61,775 bases of DNA from Asaia bogorensis. Lineage in GTDB: Bacteria; Pseudomonadota; Alphaproteobacteria; Acetobacterales; Acetobacteraceae. Location of the stretch: assembly GCA_945868845.1 (NCBI GenBank), contig CAMBMS010000016.1, forward strand, positions 1 through 61,775, in the 5' to 3' direction. The stretch's first letter is position 1; every line of letters starts with the position of its first letter. A program made the position numbers and the translations under genes. Below are positions 16,689 to 25,165 of this stretch, in pieces. Under the pieces are notes generated by a model that did not search any database, was not told where the DNA came from, and was given only the letters and a program-made list of their open reading frames with translations.

Positions 16689-19015
16689 ATCCGTTCGCGC
16701 TCGGCCAGGACGCGGTCGAACTCGCCAAGCCGGGCCGCGACCCGCCCATGGACGCTGTCGGCCGGATAGTCGCCCCGGCTGTCGGCCTCGCCCACGGAGA
16801 GGCCGGTAAAGAGAGCCAGCGCCTGGTCCACATGGTCGACACACCAGAGGTGGAATTTGCCCTCGCGGACCGCCGCCACCACCTCGTCGCGCAGCACGAG
16901 TTGCGGGTGGTTGACACGCGGAATGACGACGCCCTGGTTGCCGGTGAGGGGGCCGGCTTCCAGGCAGGCGCGGAAAAACCCCTCGACCTTCCAGTGCACG
17001 CCGCCCACGGCCTGGGCTTCCCCGTTCTGATTGAGGGCGCCGGTGATGGCGATGTCTTGGCGCAGCGGCGCGTCGGCGAGATCGGACAGGATCGCGACGA
17101 GCTCGGCGAGCGAGGCGCTGTCGCCCTCGACGCCGCCATAGCTCTGCTCGAAGGTGAGCGAGCCATTGAAGGAGAGTGGAATCCGGCGGGCGAAGCGGCC
17201 CATGAGAAAGCCTTGCAGAATCAAAACGCCCTTCTGCTGGATCGGCCCGCCGAGGTCGACAACCCGCTCGATATTGACGATGCCGTGGCGGCCGATGGAT
17301 GTCCGGGCCGTCACCCGCGAGGGCGCCCCGAAGACATGGTCGCCGGTCTCGCGCACGGTGAGGGCGTTCACCTGGCCGATGCGCGTACCTTGTGTCGCGA
17401 TCATCACGCGGCCGTCGGCGATTGCTTCCTGGGTGCGGTCCTCGGCGCGGGCGTTCCGCCGGCGCCGGTTGGCGAGGGCCGTCACGATGGTGGCCTCGGT
17501 CACGGTGCGCGGTGGCCCGGCCTCGGCAAGGCCCGCCGCCTCGCCGATCAGATCCTCGATCATCTCGAACCGGGCGGAGAGCTTGCCTCGGTCGGACGCC
17601 CAGCGGGCGGCGACACCAAGCAGGCGTTGCAACGCGCCCGTCTCGCACTCGGCGCCATGGTCTCGCTTCGCGAATTGCCGCAGCAAGCCCGCATAGCAGG
17701 CGACATTCTCCGGCGTCGCCGCCATGTCGGGGTCGATGTCGGCCTTGATCTTGAAGTAGGTCTGGAAGTCGGGGTCGGCGTAATAGACGCTGTAGAACCA
17801 GCGTGGCGCGCCGACCAGGACGATTTTTATCGAGAGGCGCACGGGCTTCGGGCGTGGCGCGTCCGCGACCGGCACCATCCCGGCGCGGTGCGGCTCTTCC
17901 AGCGCAATCTCGCGGTCGCGGAGCGCCGCCTTCAAATGCTGCCAGACGGCCGGTTGGCCGGCCAGAGCCTCGGTCCTGAGCACCAGGATCCCGCCATTGG
18001 CCCGGTGCAGGGAGCCCGCGCGAACCTGGGTGAAATCGGTGGTCATGCCGACCGAGGTCTGGCGATATTCGATCTTGCCGAACAAATTCTCGTAAGTCGG
18101 GTTGGGCTCGACCAGCACCGTGCCGTGGCGCATTTCGCTGTTGTCGACCAGAAGGTTCACCGCATAGCGCCGCTCCGGCGGCTCGACGCCGTCGCCCGAC
18201 TCGTCTTTTCGCGGCAGGAAGTTTTCGTAATGATTGAGCACGTCGTCACGAAGCTCGACCAGCCACCGGGCGAGGCCGGAATAATCGTTGAAGGCCTCGG
18301 TGAACTGGTCGAGCAAGTCGGCGACCGCATGTTCGGCGACCGCATGATTGAGGCCCATGAGCGACGTGCCGAGCGCCACCTGCTGCTGACTGGCCCAGCG
18401 ATGGAGTTCGCCAAGCTCCGCCGCCAGGTGCCGCGCAGCTGCTTGCCGGTCGGCATCGGCAATGGCCGGCGCGTCTTCCCGGAGCTGGATGGCCGGGCCC
18501 TGGGGGGTCGACGCGATCTCCAGGCCGTTGGCGTTGGCGGCACCGCGCAACGCCTCCAGTCGCTCACTGTAATTGGTACGCACCGCCTGGGAAGCACCCT
18601 GCACGGCGCGCTGATATTCGCCGGTGCCGAAGGCCTGGGTCAGCGCTTCGCGCAAACTCGGAATGAGGGCGGCGAGTTCGTCGCGAAACCGCCGGCCGAC
18701 ACCGTTCGGCAGCCGGCAAGGTCGGGGGCGATGCCGCCAGCGGAAATCGTTGAGATAGAGCCAATCCGCCGGTGGCGGGCGCGTCAAGGCAAACTTGTTC
18801 AGGAACTCCAACGTGTTCGTCATGCGGCCGCTGCGGTCCTCGCCAAGGACGAAGATGTTGAAACCGGGCTTGTCGATGGCAAGGCCGAATTCCAGCGCCT
18901 CGCGCGCCCGCCGGTGGCTCGACAAGTCGAACACGTCTCCGGCCAGGGCGGCGCCGAGCTCGAAGCGCGGCAGCCCCACATCGTCGGCGGCCAATTCTGT
19001 CGCGGAATCCGCCAT
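16685..19015 (-). CDS. Lon-like ATP-dependent protease (AAA_32/S16 family)
   Basis: Large protein, 776 aa, of the Lon-related family typified by E. coli YcbZ. The N-terminal half matches the AAA_32-type region, with LSSHRRAREALEFGL, a degenerate P-loop LGEDRSGRM in place of GxxxxGKT, and the family phrase VLVEPNPTYENLFGKIEYR near 315. The C-terminal S16 domain has catalytic Ser633 in GDSASL and Lys676 in HWKVEGFF, 43 residues apart as in classical Lon. It is cytosolic, probably a protein-quality or regulatory protease with weak or no ATP hydrolysis at the N-terminal site. The ATG at 19015 is preceded by no strong promoter. It precedes a coupled 43-aa membrane peptide gene. Confidence 0.85.
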   Translation of the reverse strand: MADSATELAADDVGLPRFELGAALAGDVFDLSSHRRAREALEFGLAIDKPGFNIFVLGEDRSGRMTNTLEFLNKFALTRPPPADWLYLNDFRWRHRPRPCRLPNGVGRRFRDELAALIPSLREALTQAFGTGEYQRAVQGASQAVRTNYSERLEALRGAANANGLEIASTPQGPAIQLREDAPAIADADRQAAARHLAAELGELHRWASQQQVALGTSLMGLNHAVAEHAVADLLDQFTEAFNDYSGLARWLVELRDDVLNHYENFLPRKDESGDGVEPPERRYAVNLLVDNSEMRHGTVLVEPNPTYENLFGKIEYRQTSVGMTTDFTQVRAGSLHRANGGILVLRTEALAGQPAVWQHLKAALRDREIALEEPHRAGMVPVADAPRPKPVRLSIKIVLVGAPRWFYSVYYADPDFQTYFKIKADIDPDMAATPENVACYAGLLRQFAKRDHGAECETGALQRLLGVAARWASDRGKLSARFEMIEDLIGEAAGLAEAGPPRTVTEATIVTALANRRRRNARAEDRTQEAIADGRVMIATQGTRIGQVNALTVRETGDHVFGAPSRVTARTSIGRHGIVNIERVVDLGGPIQQKGVLILQGFLMGRFARRIPLSFNGSLTFEQSYGGVEGDSASLAELVAILSDLADAPLRQDIAITGALNQNGEAQAVGGVHWKVEGFFRACLEAGPLTGNQGVVIPRVNHPQLVLRDEVVAAVREGKFHLWCVDHVDQALALFTGLSVGEADSRGDYPADSVHGRVAARLGEFDRVLAERERM

Positions 19016-19041
19016 TGGGGCTCGCTTGCCTAGTTGGGTGA

Positions 19042-19515
19042 TTGATTCCCGTCAAAGAACACCGCTTTGCAGGAACCGGTCAATGGCGGCCTTCATATCG
19101 GCACGAGCCACGACCGTCGCTATACCTGCACACTTTTAGTACGCGACTGCCGGTCCCGCCCTATGGCATCTCCAAGGGTGGCACCGATCGGCTAATTAGC
19201 TGGATTTCCGCATCGAAATATCCAAATTTAAATGCCGGTCATTGGCGGGAATCTGTGACAATCAGGGCGGTTTTCGATAAAAAATATATGAGCGTTCTAT
19301 ACCCATTACTGGACAGTGTCAGCGGTAAAATTTTGTGGCATAAAAAAGTGGCCGGTCAGCCAAGGGGCCATCAGGACCTACACGAAATAGTTGCCGTTTG
19401 GTACCCGTCGCATGCGGCATTCCTTGAGATGACGAATAGACCCTTGTCAGAAGAAAATTTTAAACTTCGCAACCAGTGTATCGAAAAAGATTGGATACAT
19501 CGGTGCCCGGAATGA
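19042..19515 (+). CDS. DUF1330-like small protein, N-terminus uncertain
   Basis: Open frame of 157 aa. The last 90 residues resemble DUF1330-type dimeric alpha/beta-barrel proteins: a strand with DSVSGKILWHKKVAG, then LHEIVAVWYPSHAAFLEMTN followed by a helix. The first 55 residues are rich in Arg, Pro and Tyr and look like non-conserved sequence, so the original start is unclear and the gene may be a 5'-damaged remnant. Base use is more AT-rich than in neighbouring genes, suggesting transfer. Biochemical role unknown. Confidence 0.5.
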   Translation: MIPVKEHRFAGTGQWRPSYRHEPRPSLYLHTFSTRLPVPPYGISKGGTDRLISWISASKYPNLNAGHWRESVTIRAVFDKKYMSVLYPLLDSVSGKILWHKKVAGQPRGHQDLHEIVAVWYPSHAAFLEMTNRPLSEENFKLRNQCIEKDWIHRCPE

Positions 19516-19717
19516 AAGTATTCGCTAAACGTAACCGCAGTAAGTCGTGGGACGGCGGCCGGGGTATTGGGGGGTCCCCCAGAAAATCAATGACATAGCC
19601 TAAGGCGGGATGGGATCCTGACAACACGTCGCGAGAGCGGATGCCGTGACCTAGGTGAAAACCCAAGATACGCCACTTCCTCCAAGCTACCCTCCAACCA
19701 GGCATCGGGGGTCAAAA

Positions 19718-20434
19718 GTGGGGGTCTACCTAAGGGTCTTTGCGCTGCTACTAGCGATGATGGCTACATCCACAGCTAGATGGGCTCAGAGCCGACTGCC
19801 GCCATGCCCAGCTGATCCGACCGTCCGCTGGCATAACTGCTTCGGCACCAACACGCATAGGAGTGGCGACGAATACGTCGGTGAGTGGAAGAACGGCAAA
19901 CGCCACGGACAGGGTACCCGCACGTTAGCCAATGGCGACAAATACGTCGGTGAGTACAGGGACGGCAGATACAACGGACAGGGCACCCACACGTGGGCCG
20001 ATGGCGACAAATACGTCGGTGAGTTCAGGAACGACAAACGCCACAGACAGGGCATCTTCACGCGTGCCAATGGCGACAAATACGTCGGTGAGTACAGGGA
20101 CGACAAATACCACGGGCAGGGTGCCTCCACGTATGCTGATGGCGCCAGATACGTTGGTAAGTGGAGGAACGACAAGCAACACGGACATGGCACCTGGACG
20201 GGTATTGATGGCGACGAATACGTTGGTAAGTTCAGGGACAACAGATACCACGGACAGGGCACTATGACGTTTGCAAATGGCAACAAATACCTCGGTGAGT
20301 GGAGGGACAGCATACTTAACGGACAGGGGACACTATATACGCGCGATGGAGTAGTACTTATGAACGGAGTTTGGCAGAGAGATGATTTCGTCGCCGCGAA
20401 CAAACTGCCTTTAAGCGTTCCCAAATCCCCATAG
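19718..20434 (+). CDS. Exported MORN-repeat protein
   Basis: About 238 aa from the GTG at 19718; an in-frame GTG at 19655 is an alternative. The N-terminus is a signal peptide (VFALLLAMMATSTARWAQS). After a short Cys-containing segment (PPCPADPTVRWHNCFG), seven consecutive 23-residue MORN units follow, each near GDKYVGEYRDGKYHGQGT. The C-terminal 35 residues (GVVLMNGVWQRDDF onward) form a degenerate eighth unit. MORN repeats make an elongated beta sheet and in bacteria are found in periplasmic or envelope proteins; the partner here is unknown. No gene of recognised function is close on the same strand. Confidence 0.8.
   Translation: MGVYLRVFALLLAMMATSTARWAQSRLPPCPADPTVRWHNCFGTNTHRSGDEYVGEWKNGKRHGQGTRTLANGDKYVGEYRDGRYNGQGTHTWADGDKYVGEFRNDKRHRQGIFTRANGDKYVGEYRDDKYHGQGASTYADGARYVGKWRNDKQHGHGTWTGIDGDEYVGKFRDNRYHGQGTMTFANGNKYLGEWRDSILNGQGTLYTRDGVVLMNGVWQRDDFVAANKLPLSVPKSP
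19865..20347 (+). repeat. Seven tandem 69-bp MORN coding repeats
   Basis: Seven units of 69 bases in register with the 23-residue protein repeat. They remain strongly alike at DNA level (GGCGACAAATACGTCGGTGA recurs), implying recent tandem duplication or gene conversion and possible copy-number variation. Confidence 0.85.
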
Positions 20435-20561
20435 GTTTCAGGCGCACTAGTGCGTCAATGTCCGTGTTCTAGCTGCGCTGGCAGGGCACAGGCACATTGC
20501 AACAACGTAGCGTTACATCGAGCTGAACGATCACCCAGACGCGAGCGGGCTCCGGTCACCG

Positions 20562-21743
20562 TCAGCGCGCGGTCTTGGGCGGATGGGCGCGGACGGCGGC
20601 CTCATTCACATCGACGCCCCAGCCGGGGCCTTTCGGCAGGATCAGCTCGCCGTTCTCGATCAGCGGGGCGTTTATGAACAGCTCGTCTCGCCAAGCAACG
20701 CTGTCGATGTCAATTTCCATGACCCGGAAGTTGGGGACGACGGCACAGAAATGGGCGCTGACGGCCGAACACAGATGGCCGTAATAGTTGTGGGGGGCAA
20801 CGTTGACCTCATAGGCCTCGGCCATCGAGGCGATCTTGATGGACTCGAGGAACCCGTTCCAGATCACGTCGATGATGGCGACGTCCTGGGCATAGGCATC
20901 CAGGAACGGCCGGAACGCCCGCCGTCCCGTGATGCTCTCACAGGACGCGATCGGGCATGGCGCTCGGCTGCGGATCAGGGCCAGGGATTGCGGGTCCCAG
21001 GTGTCGATCTCCAGCCAGCTCAGGTCGTAGGGCTCGACCGCCTTGGCGACCTGCAGGAAGCCTTCCGTCTTGAAGTGGTAGTTGACGTCGAGGTGGATGC
21101 CCATGTCCGGCCCGGAACCGGCGCGGAAGGCGCCCAGCGTGTCGCGCACGGCCTGCAACGTCTTGCGGTCGATGTTCAGCGCGGGGAAGCCCGGGGTCCG
21201 GCCGAAGCCAGGGCCGAAGCCGACCAGTTTCTCCCCATCGAAGGGAAGGATGTTGGTCTTCAGCGCCTTGAAGCCGCGCGCCTTCACCTCGGCCCCCATG
21301 GCCGCCACGTCGTCATAGGTGCGCAACGGTGGCGTGCCGACGGCTTCATGGTTACGGACGCGATACGTGCCGCAATGGGACCAGTAGACGGGAATACGCT
21401 CCCGCACCGGGCCGCCGAACAGTTCGTAGACGGGGACGCCAAGCGCCTTGCCCTTGATGTCGAGCAGGGCGTTTTCGATGGCGGCGATGGCGCGTTGGTT
21501 GACGCCGTTCGGGGCCTGGACCTGCTTCACATACAGGGTCGAGGCAATGGATTGGATCGGGCGGGGGTCCTGGCCGATCAGCGCCTCCCCCATGCCGTGG
21601 ATCACGGCGGACAGGCCGCGGCTGCCATCGGCTTCGGTGTATTCGGACCAGCCGACCAGGCCGTCATCGGTGGTGACCTTCAGGAAGGAAAAGGTGCGCC
21701 ATCCGGCGTCGCAATGCAGGTCCTCGATGCGGGCGATCTTCAT
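20562..21743 (-). CDS. Enolase-superfamily (mandelate racemase/muconate lactonizing) dehydratase
   Basis: 393 aa from the ATG at 21743. Two-domain enolase-superfamily protein: an N-terminal capping domain (residues 1-120) and a TIM-barrel. Metal ligands are Asp219 (HLDVNYHF), Glu245 (WLEIDTWD) and Glu269 (SCESITG). Asp292 and His318 (VAPHNYYG) form the usual His-Asp acid/base pair, and Lys162 lies in ALKTN. The set is consistent with acid-sugar dehydratases that convert sugar acids to 2-keto-3-deoxy acids. It is transcribed divergently from the D-2-hydroxyacid dehydrogenase gene, and an HpcH/HpaI aldolase lies beyond that. Exact sugar acid unknown. Confidence 0.87.
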   Translation of the reverse strand: MKIARIEDLHCDAGWRTFSFLKVTTDDGLVGWSEYTEADGSRGLSAVIHGMGEALIGQDPRPIQSIASTLYVKQVQAPNGVNQRAIAAIENALLDIKGKALGVPVYELFGGPVRERIPVYWSHCGTYRVRNHEAVGTPPLRTYDDVAAMGAEVKARGFKALKTNILPFDGEKLVGFGPGFGRTPGFPALNIDRKTLQAVRDTLGAFRAGSGPDMGIHLDVNYHFKTEGFLQVAKAVEPYDLSWLEIDTWDPQSLALIRSRAPCPIASCESITGRRAFRPFLDAYAQDVAIIDVIWNGFLESIKIASMAEAYEVNVAPHNYYGHLCSAVSAHFCAVVPNFRVMEIDIDSVAWRDELFINAPLIENGELILPKGPGWGVDVNEAAVRAHPPKTAR

Positions 21744-21957
21744 GGGTGTGTTCCCCTTCGTGGTTGGGTGGAGCTTTCCATGCCGAGCGGGATGGGGCAA
21801 TTGGGCGGTCGGGGGCGCCGCCAGTGTAGTGCCGCGAGCCGTCCATTGCTGCCATGCGTGCCCGGCCAATGCTGAGGACCGGGGAACCACTCGCATGTGG
21901 CCATTCCCCGGTGGTGGTGGCACCATGATGGCAACGTTGAACAGCGGAGAGACCGTC
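21744..21957. promoter_or_regulatory. Divergent promoter region between dehydratase and dehydrogenase genes
   Basis: A 214-base space separates two divergent genes, so promoters for both must lie here. A good ribosome-binding site (CGGAGAGACC) precedes the dehydrogenase start at 21958. No clear operator dyad or exact -35/-10 pair was identified by eye. Confidence 0.5.
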
Positions 21958-22959
21958 ATGGCGATGCGCATTCTCTGGACGAACCTTCCGCCTGATCTCG
22001 TGCCTGTGGCGAAAGAAGCCGTCGGCCACGGGTTCGAGACGGAATTCTGCGAGAAATTCGAGGACGTCACCGACGCGCAGTGGGCGAATGCGGACGCGAT
22101 CGTGGGCGCTTGCCCGCCGCAATATATCGACAAGCTGCGGAATTGCCGCATCTTCGTGAAATACGGCGTCGGCTACGACGATGTGGATATCGAGCGCTTC
22201 GGCAAACTGGGCATTCCGGTCTGCAATGTGCCGGATTACGGCACGCGGGAAGTGGCCGACCACGCGATCGCCCTGATGATGACCCTCGCGAAAAGCGTCG
22301 CCTATCATGATTCAGAATTACGCGCCGACCTGAAGGGAAACTGGCGCCCGGCGCATAACCCGTTCGGACGCCGCCTGTCGGTGTGCACTTATGGTGTCGT
22401 CGGCATGGGCCGGATCGGCACCGCGGCGGCCCGACGCGCCAAGGCCTTCGACATGGACGTGGTGTTCTATGACCCGCACCAGCCGAATGGCTATCAGTTC
22501 GCGATCGGGGTGCGCCGTGCCGACACGCTCGCCGAACTGATGGGGCAATGCGACTTCCTGAGCATCCACACTCCGCTGACAGCCGAGACGCGCGGCCTGA
22601 TCGGCGCCGATGCGTTCGCCGCCGCCAAACGGGGAATGATCCTGATCAACACCGCGCGCGGCCCGGTGGTGGACATCGACGCGCTGTACGATGCGATGAA
22701 GGATGGTACGGTGCTGGCAGCCGGGCTGGACGTGCTGCCGGAGGAACCAGCAAATTCGCAACGGCGGCTGATCGCGGCATGGCAAAAGAACGAAGACTGG
22801 ATCCGCCATCGCCTGCTGCTGACACCGCACTCGGCCTTTTACACGCCCGAGAGCATGCGGGATAACCGTGCCTTTGCAGCGCGTACCGCGGCGCGTTTCC
22901 TGCGCGACGGACGGTTGGAAAACTGCGTCAACAAGCAATTCCTGGTGCCGAAAGCCTGA
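21958..22959 (+). CDS. D-2-hydroxyacid dehydrogenase family protein
   Basis: NAD(P)-dependent dehydrogenase, 333 aa from the ATG at 21958, preceded by GGAGA. The nucleotide fold is marked by VVGMGRIG (GMGRIG at 149-154) followed by FYDP. Catalytic residues are Arg234 (NTARGP), Glu262 (LPEEP) and His291 (TPHSAFYT). The substrate-domain phrase KYGVGYDDVD resembles phosphoglycerate-dehydrogenase-like and glyoxylate/hydroxypyruvate-reductase members. Together with the divergent dehydratase and the HpaI-type aldolase at 23351, it could process 2-keto or hydroxy acids from sugar-acid breakdown; this is inferred from gene context. Confidence 0.88.
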   Translation: MAMRILWTNLPPDLVPVAKEAVGHGFETEFCEKFEDVTDAQWANADAIVGACPPQYIDKLRNCRIFVKYGVGYDDVDIERFGKLGIPVCNVPDYGTREVADHAIALMMTLAKSVAYHDSELRADLKGNWRPAHNPFGRRLSVCTYGVVGMGRIGTAAARRAKAFDMDVVFYDPHQPNGYQFAIGVRRADTLAELMGQCDFLSIHTPLTAETRGLIGADAFAAAKRGMILINTARGPVVDIDALYDAMKDGTVLAAGLDVLPEEPANSQRRLIAAWQKNEDWIRHRLLLTPHSAFYTPESMRDNRAFAARTAARFLRDGRLENCVNKQFLVPKA

Positions 22960-23350
22960 GTCAGCGGCACGACGAAGGCCGGAGCGCCGATCGGCTCTGC
23001 CGGCAGGCGCGATGGCCTGGCCCTTAGCCGAGACCCGGATGAGGATTGTCGCACCAAATCGCGGGCCTGGCGCGCCTCATCCCGGTCATTCGGCCCGGAT
23101 CGCCGGTTACTACGGAGCGGGCACGTAGACAAAGCAGCCTCTCGGCGGAGAAGGGTAGGAAGTGGACCGGCAACTTAGGATGCGCAATACTTGATGGCTG
23201 ACACTGAACTCTTCGTCTGACGCGACCCCGATCGGGTCAACTCGTAGGCTGCGGCGCGTAACCAATGTGCGATCATGGAGCGCCGAGGCGCCCGTAGTCG
23301 TCGGTTGGTTGAACAGGCACGAAAGCTATTTTGGGAGGCATCGACGCCAG
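22960..23350. other. Intergenic stretch without recognised gene
   Basis: No protein family was recognised. A short imperfect dyad GACCC-CGATC-GGGTC occurs at about 23225-23240, upstream of the aldolase gene, and may be a regulator site; there is nothing else to support that. Confidence 0.4.
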
Positions 23351-24100
23351 ATGAACGCCATAAAAAAATCCATTAAGTCAGGTAAAACCGTCGTCGGAAC
23401 AGCTGGGGCACCTAACGTCGACGTGTCAGTCCTGGCCGATGCCGGGTATGACTTCCTGCTGTTCGACACCCAGCACTCCACCTGGGAGATCAAGCAGCTG
23501 GGGGCGCCGATCCAGACGATGCGCGGCAAGAAGGCGGCGCCGCTGGTGCGGGTCGCCGCGAACCAGACCGACCAGATCTGCTTCGCGCTGGACGCCGGGG
23601 CACGCGGCATCGTCGTGCCGATGGTCAACACAAAAGCGGAGGCGGAGGCGGTTGTGCGCGCCTGCCGCTATTTCCCCCTCGGCAATCGTAGCAATGCCGG
23701 AGTGCGCGGCGAGTGGGGCGAGTTCAAAAATTACCGCGACTACCTCGATGCCGTGAACAACGAGCTTGTTATCGTGCCGATGATCGAGACGAACCAGTCG
23801 CTGGAGAACCTCGATGCCATTGCCTCGGTCCCGGGCGTCGACGTCCTGCTGATCGGCCCGTCTGATCTTTCGATAGAGCTGGGGGTGCCACTCGATTACC
23901 AGTGCGACATTTATCAGCGGGCACTCGACAAGATCGCGGCGACGGCTGCGAAGCACGGCGTTGTCGCCGGGATGTATTTCATCCCGCCCGGGATGGACCC
24001 GAACTTCTTCGTCCGGAAGGGGTTCAAGTTCTTCACCATGCCGTGGGCCCCCTGGGCTCAGGCCGGAATCCAGAACGCCCTGGACGGGATAGAGCGTTAG
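23351..24100 (+). CDS. HpcH/HpaI aldolase/citrate lyase family protein
   Basis: 249-aa class II (metal-dependent) aldolase of the HpcH/HpaI family, which cleave 4-hydroxy-2-oxo acids to pyruvate (or a related keto acid) and an aldehyde. Catalytic His42 (DTQHS) and Arg67 (LVRVAAN) are present, and the metal ligands are Glu146 (PMIETN) and Asp172 (IGPSDLS). GARGIVVPMVNTKAEA and MPWAPWAQAGI are family signatures. The ATG at 23351 aligns with the normal N-terminus (AIKKSIKSGKTVVG). A glyoxalase stump follows 49 bases downstream. Its likely partner is the acid-sugar dehydratase at 20562-21743. Confidence 0.88.
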   Translation: MNAIKKSIKSGKTVVGTAGAPNVDVSVLADAGYDFLLFDTQHSTWEIKQLGAPIQTMRGKKAAPLVRVAANQTDQICFALDAGARGIVVPMVNTKAEAEAVVRACRYFPLGNRSNAGVRGEWGEFKNYRDYLDAVNNELVIVPMIETNQSLENLDAIASVPGVDVLLIGPSDLSIELGVPLDYQCDIYQRALDKIAATAAKHGVVAGMYFIPPGMDPNFFVRKGFKFFTMPWAPWAQAGIQNALDGIER

Positions 24101-24149
24101 ATCATTCGTCGCCTACGGCGGATCGGCACCCCTGAGCCGAGGGCAGGCC

Positions 24150-24263
24150 ATGACCAAGTATCTGCACATCATGATCCGCGTCAGTTCGCTGGAGAATACC
24201 ATCGTCTTCTTCTAGTTGCTTGGCCTGCACGAAATCCGTCGTCGCGCGGATAAAAAGGGTTGA
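24150..24263 (+). pseudogene. 5' stump of a glyoxalase/lactoylglutathione lyase gene with in-frame TAG
   Basis: The first codons read MTKYLHIMIRVSSLENTIVFF, then TAG at 24213-24215, then LLGLHEIRRRADKKG and a second stop at 24261-24263. The sequence on both sides of TAG matches the start of lactoylglutathione lyase (GloA), in which the TAG position is normally Lys, Arg or similar. The rest of the gene, with metal ligands beyond the N-terminal His, is absent. It is a pseudogene remnant next to the aldolase. Confidence 0.7.
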
Positions 24264-24290
24264 AAACTAGGGCTGAAAGTTCCCTACCGT

Positions 24291-24350
24291 CCGCCTGTAT
24301 CCGGGGGTATCCAGCGATTATTGAGGGGGGTACAGGCGGGGATTTTTTTT
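24291..24350 (+). terminator. Candidate rho-independent terminator after aldolase/glyoxalase remnant
   Basis: CCGCCTGTA at 24291-24299 pairs perfectly with TACAGGCGG at 24331-24339, and is followed by GGGATTTTTTTT. The loop is long (about 31 bases) and G-rich, so this is a plausible but unusual terminator for the plus-strand aldolase transcript. Confidence 0.5.
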
Positions 24351-24490
24351 AAATATTTATATAACATGTTGATTTAACAGTCTGTATCGCGGCCAACCCA
24401 TCCGCCTATAACAGCATATAGTGATTTGATTATACAGCATTTTTTATTATATTGTTCCTATGACCACCAATTCAACCGTCAATTTCTGGC

Positions 24491-24691
24491 CTACCAGATT
24501 TCGATATACGAATACTTCTTGCCGGTCCGCGGCGGCACCGGCGGTACCCGCTTTAGCCCCATGGCGACCCATTCGCGCGTTGCCGTGAAGCCGTCGCGTT
24601 CCAGCGCCGCGATTTTCCCGAGAACATTCGCAAAGTCAAAGAATGGATCCTTATCCGTAAAAAGATTCCATCCTGGAGTCCCGTTTGGCGG
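24491..24691 (-). pseudogene. 3' fragment of an unidentified gene
   Basis: Directly beyond the stop of the heme-binding-like gene, an in-frame coding-like stretch of about 66 codons runs to a TAG at 24491-24493. It includes WNLFTDKDPFFDFANVLGKI and ends PRTGKKYSYIEIW. It has no start codon and looks like the C-terminal end of a longer protein whose 5' part has been deleted. The family was not recognised. Confidence 0.4.
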
Positions 24692-25165
24692 CTATGTCGA
24701 GCCCACCGCGGCGGCACCGGTCATGGCGACCTGCGCGTCCTGTTCCGAAGTCACGCCTGAGGCGCCGATCGAACCGACAACTTTGCCATCGACGATGATG
24801 GGAACACCGCCTTCCGCGGTATGCAGGTTAGGAATCGAAAGCAGGCGCAATCCCACGCCTCCGCTGGCGATTGCGTCCTGGAGGCTTTTCGTAGGTCGCC
24901 GACTGTCCAAGGCGGCGCGCGCCTTACCCTCGGCAACGCCGACCGAGAGGGTGCTGGTATTGTCCAGCTTCTGGAACAGCACGAGTGAGCCGGTGGTATC
25001 CAGAATGGCGATGGCAACAGACCAGCTGTTCTTCTTGGCCTCTGCCTCGGCGGCGGCCATGGCCCGCTTGGCTGTGTCGAGCGACATTGGCGCGCCATAG
25101 GGTGGTGGGCCGATTTGCGGGGTTCTGGGCGTCGCGGCAGCAACGCCGGGCTGGGTGGTAGACAT
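24692..25165 (-). CDS. GlcG/HbpS-type heme-binding family protein
   Basis: 157 aa from the ATG at 25165, which has a good ribosome-binding site (GGGAG) eight bases ahead. Heme-degrading/binding domain of the DUF336 (GlcG/HbpS) family: MSLDTAKRAMAAAEAEAKKN, AIAILDTTGSLVLFQKLDN, GKARAALDSRRPT, and the glycine-rich GVPIIVDGKVVGSIGASG followed by EQDAQVAMTGA. The N-terminal 25 residues are Pro/Thr-rich with no signal peptide. Members accompany glycolate or aromatic catabolism and may bind heme or small molecules. It is separated from the peptide transporter by 264 bases on the same strand. Confidence 0.82.
   Translation of the reverse strand: MSTTQPGVAAATPRTPQIGPPPYGAPMSLDTAKRAMAAAEAEAKKNSWSVAIAILDTTGSLVLFQKLDNTSTLSVGVAEGKARAALDSRRPTKSLQDAIASGGVGLRLLSIPNLHTAEGGVPIIVDGKVVGSIGASGVTSEQDAQVAMTGAAAVGST

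Noticed and set aside
16748-19033. 761-aa plus-strand frame antisense to the Lon-like protease
   Set aside because: The minus-strand frame has clear Lon catalytic residues; the plus-strand frame is a GC-skew shadow.
23225-23240. Palindrome GACCC-CGATC-GGGTC as an operator
   Set aside because: The arms are only five bases and no supporting promoter elements were found; noted only as part of an intergenic stretch.
24150-24263. Amber readthrough or pyrrolysine-type recoding at the glyoxalase TAG
   Set aside because: The gene ends 16 codons later with most of the enzyme missing, so the TAG is better explained by pseudogenisation.
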